DNA of 64,000 nt, from the NCBI GenBank assembly GCA_963930775.1, contig OZ005689.1:36591351-36655350 (forward strand), written 5' to 3'. The position numbers and the translations under genes are program-made. The first letter of the stretch is position 1; each line of letters starts with the position of its first letter. This stretch comes from Cliona cf. orientalis. Its lineage: Eukaryota > Porifera > Demospongiae > Clionaida > Clionaidae. The notes beneath the pieces were generated by a model. It ran no database searches. It saw only the letters and a list, made by a program, of their open reading frames with translations, and was not told the DNA's origin. Positions 63,465 to 64,000 of this stretch are shown piece after piece.

Positions 63465-64000
63465 TGAGCGCTACTTTCTCTGTTGGTTGAACTTCACGTG
63501 TTTTCTTGGCTTACGTAATGCCATGGATAAATAAAGCTAGCCTTGCGCTATATATAGCACGCATCACTGTCACAAGGGCCATAGGCTGGCCCGGCGCGCG
63601 ACTGCAGCAGCGTGACCAACCTGAACTTCGGAAGGAATACTGTGTTGTTGAGTTCGTCTCTGTGATTGAAGCATCGAAACTTGTCGCTATCAAGGTTGAG
63701 AGTCGATCTTAGACGCCATGCACCTCCATGATTTCTGGGGCCAGCATCGATCGATGTGTACGCATTCTATTGACGACCTTTTACCACATGCACCATTACA
63801 CTGTGCAGCTACTGGGGAGATGGTCAAGTGTTCATTGATAATATAAGTCACTAATGCCTAGCCTAATAAATACATGATATTATTATTATTATGTTACTCT
63901 AGCCAGTGCTATTCTATTATAATTATTATCTATTAAACTAACATGTTTCAGTTCAATTTGTCCTGGACCAAGTGAAAAGTTTGACTGCATGAGTCAGTAT
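63465..64000. other. Right edge, no confirmed gene
   Basis: A plus frame from about 63506 to the stop at 63710 (ending VSVIEASKLVAIKVESRS) lies in a CpG-richer patch that could be a first exon region. I see no donor that would join it to later sequence and recognise no family. The rest is AT-rich to the end of the window. Confidence 0.25.

Overview
The window is AT-rich eukaryotic DNA with spliced genes, very short introns and dense small inverted-repeat transposons. Death domains joined to a ROC/COR-type GTPase, Tc1, pogo, hAT-like and Ty3/Gypsy elements, and metazoan SUPV3L1 and BOP1 relics point to an animal. A non-bilaterian such as a demosponge is my best guess; this is inference, since no marker gene settles it.

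The main feature is a direct segmental duplication. Copy 1 (about 600-9800) holds an apparently intact four-exon gene encoding three Death-like domains, a P-loop GTPase with COR-like region and a C-terminal Death domain. A broken SUPV3L1 helicase fragment and a 35-40 bp satellite follow. Copy 2 (about 37505-47340) is the same locus in decay: stops, frameshifts, no third Death exon, and five inserted inverted-repeat elements. Because one copy often keeps the empty site, the termini and target duplications of several transposon families can be read directly.

Between the copies (9.8-37.5 kb) there are few genes. This part holds MITEs, foldback elements, minisatellites, long poly-G/C tracts, a 1.1 kb two-unit satellite (27.1-28.3 kb), a decayed Ty3/Gypsy element (29.1-30.7 kb, minus), a BOP1-like relic (31.5-32.0 kb), and a 4.85 kb Tc1/mariner-type element (32075-36926). 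That element carries a DD34E transposase interrupted by one stop plus a multi-exon cargo gene with a lysine-rich tandem repeat and a BEN-like C-terminus.

Downstream (47.3-64 kb) are a minus-strand coiled-coil gene (52.2-52.8 kb, perhaps extending to 53.6), a pogo/Tigger-type transposase relic with a C-terminal PHD-like finger (55.4-57.2 kb), a TTAA-flanked element rich in GGGCGTG words (57.6-58.6 kb), a probable unannotated secreted cysteine-knot peptide gene on the minus strand (59.8-60.9 kb), and a Mutator-like element whose terminal repeats are themselves minisatellite (62.5-63.5 kb).

The strongest leads are the Tc1 element with BEN cargo, the cysteine-knot gene, and the multi-Death-domain GTPase built from phase-1 exons. 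All calls come from reading the sequence by eye; no alignment or database search was run.
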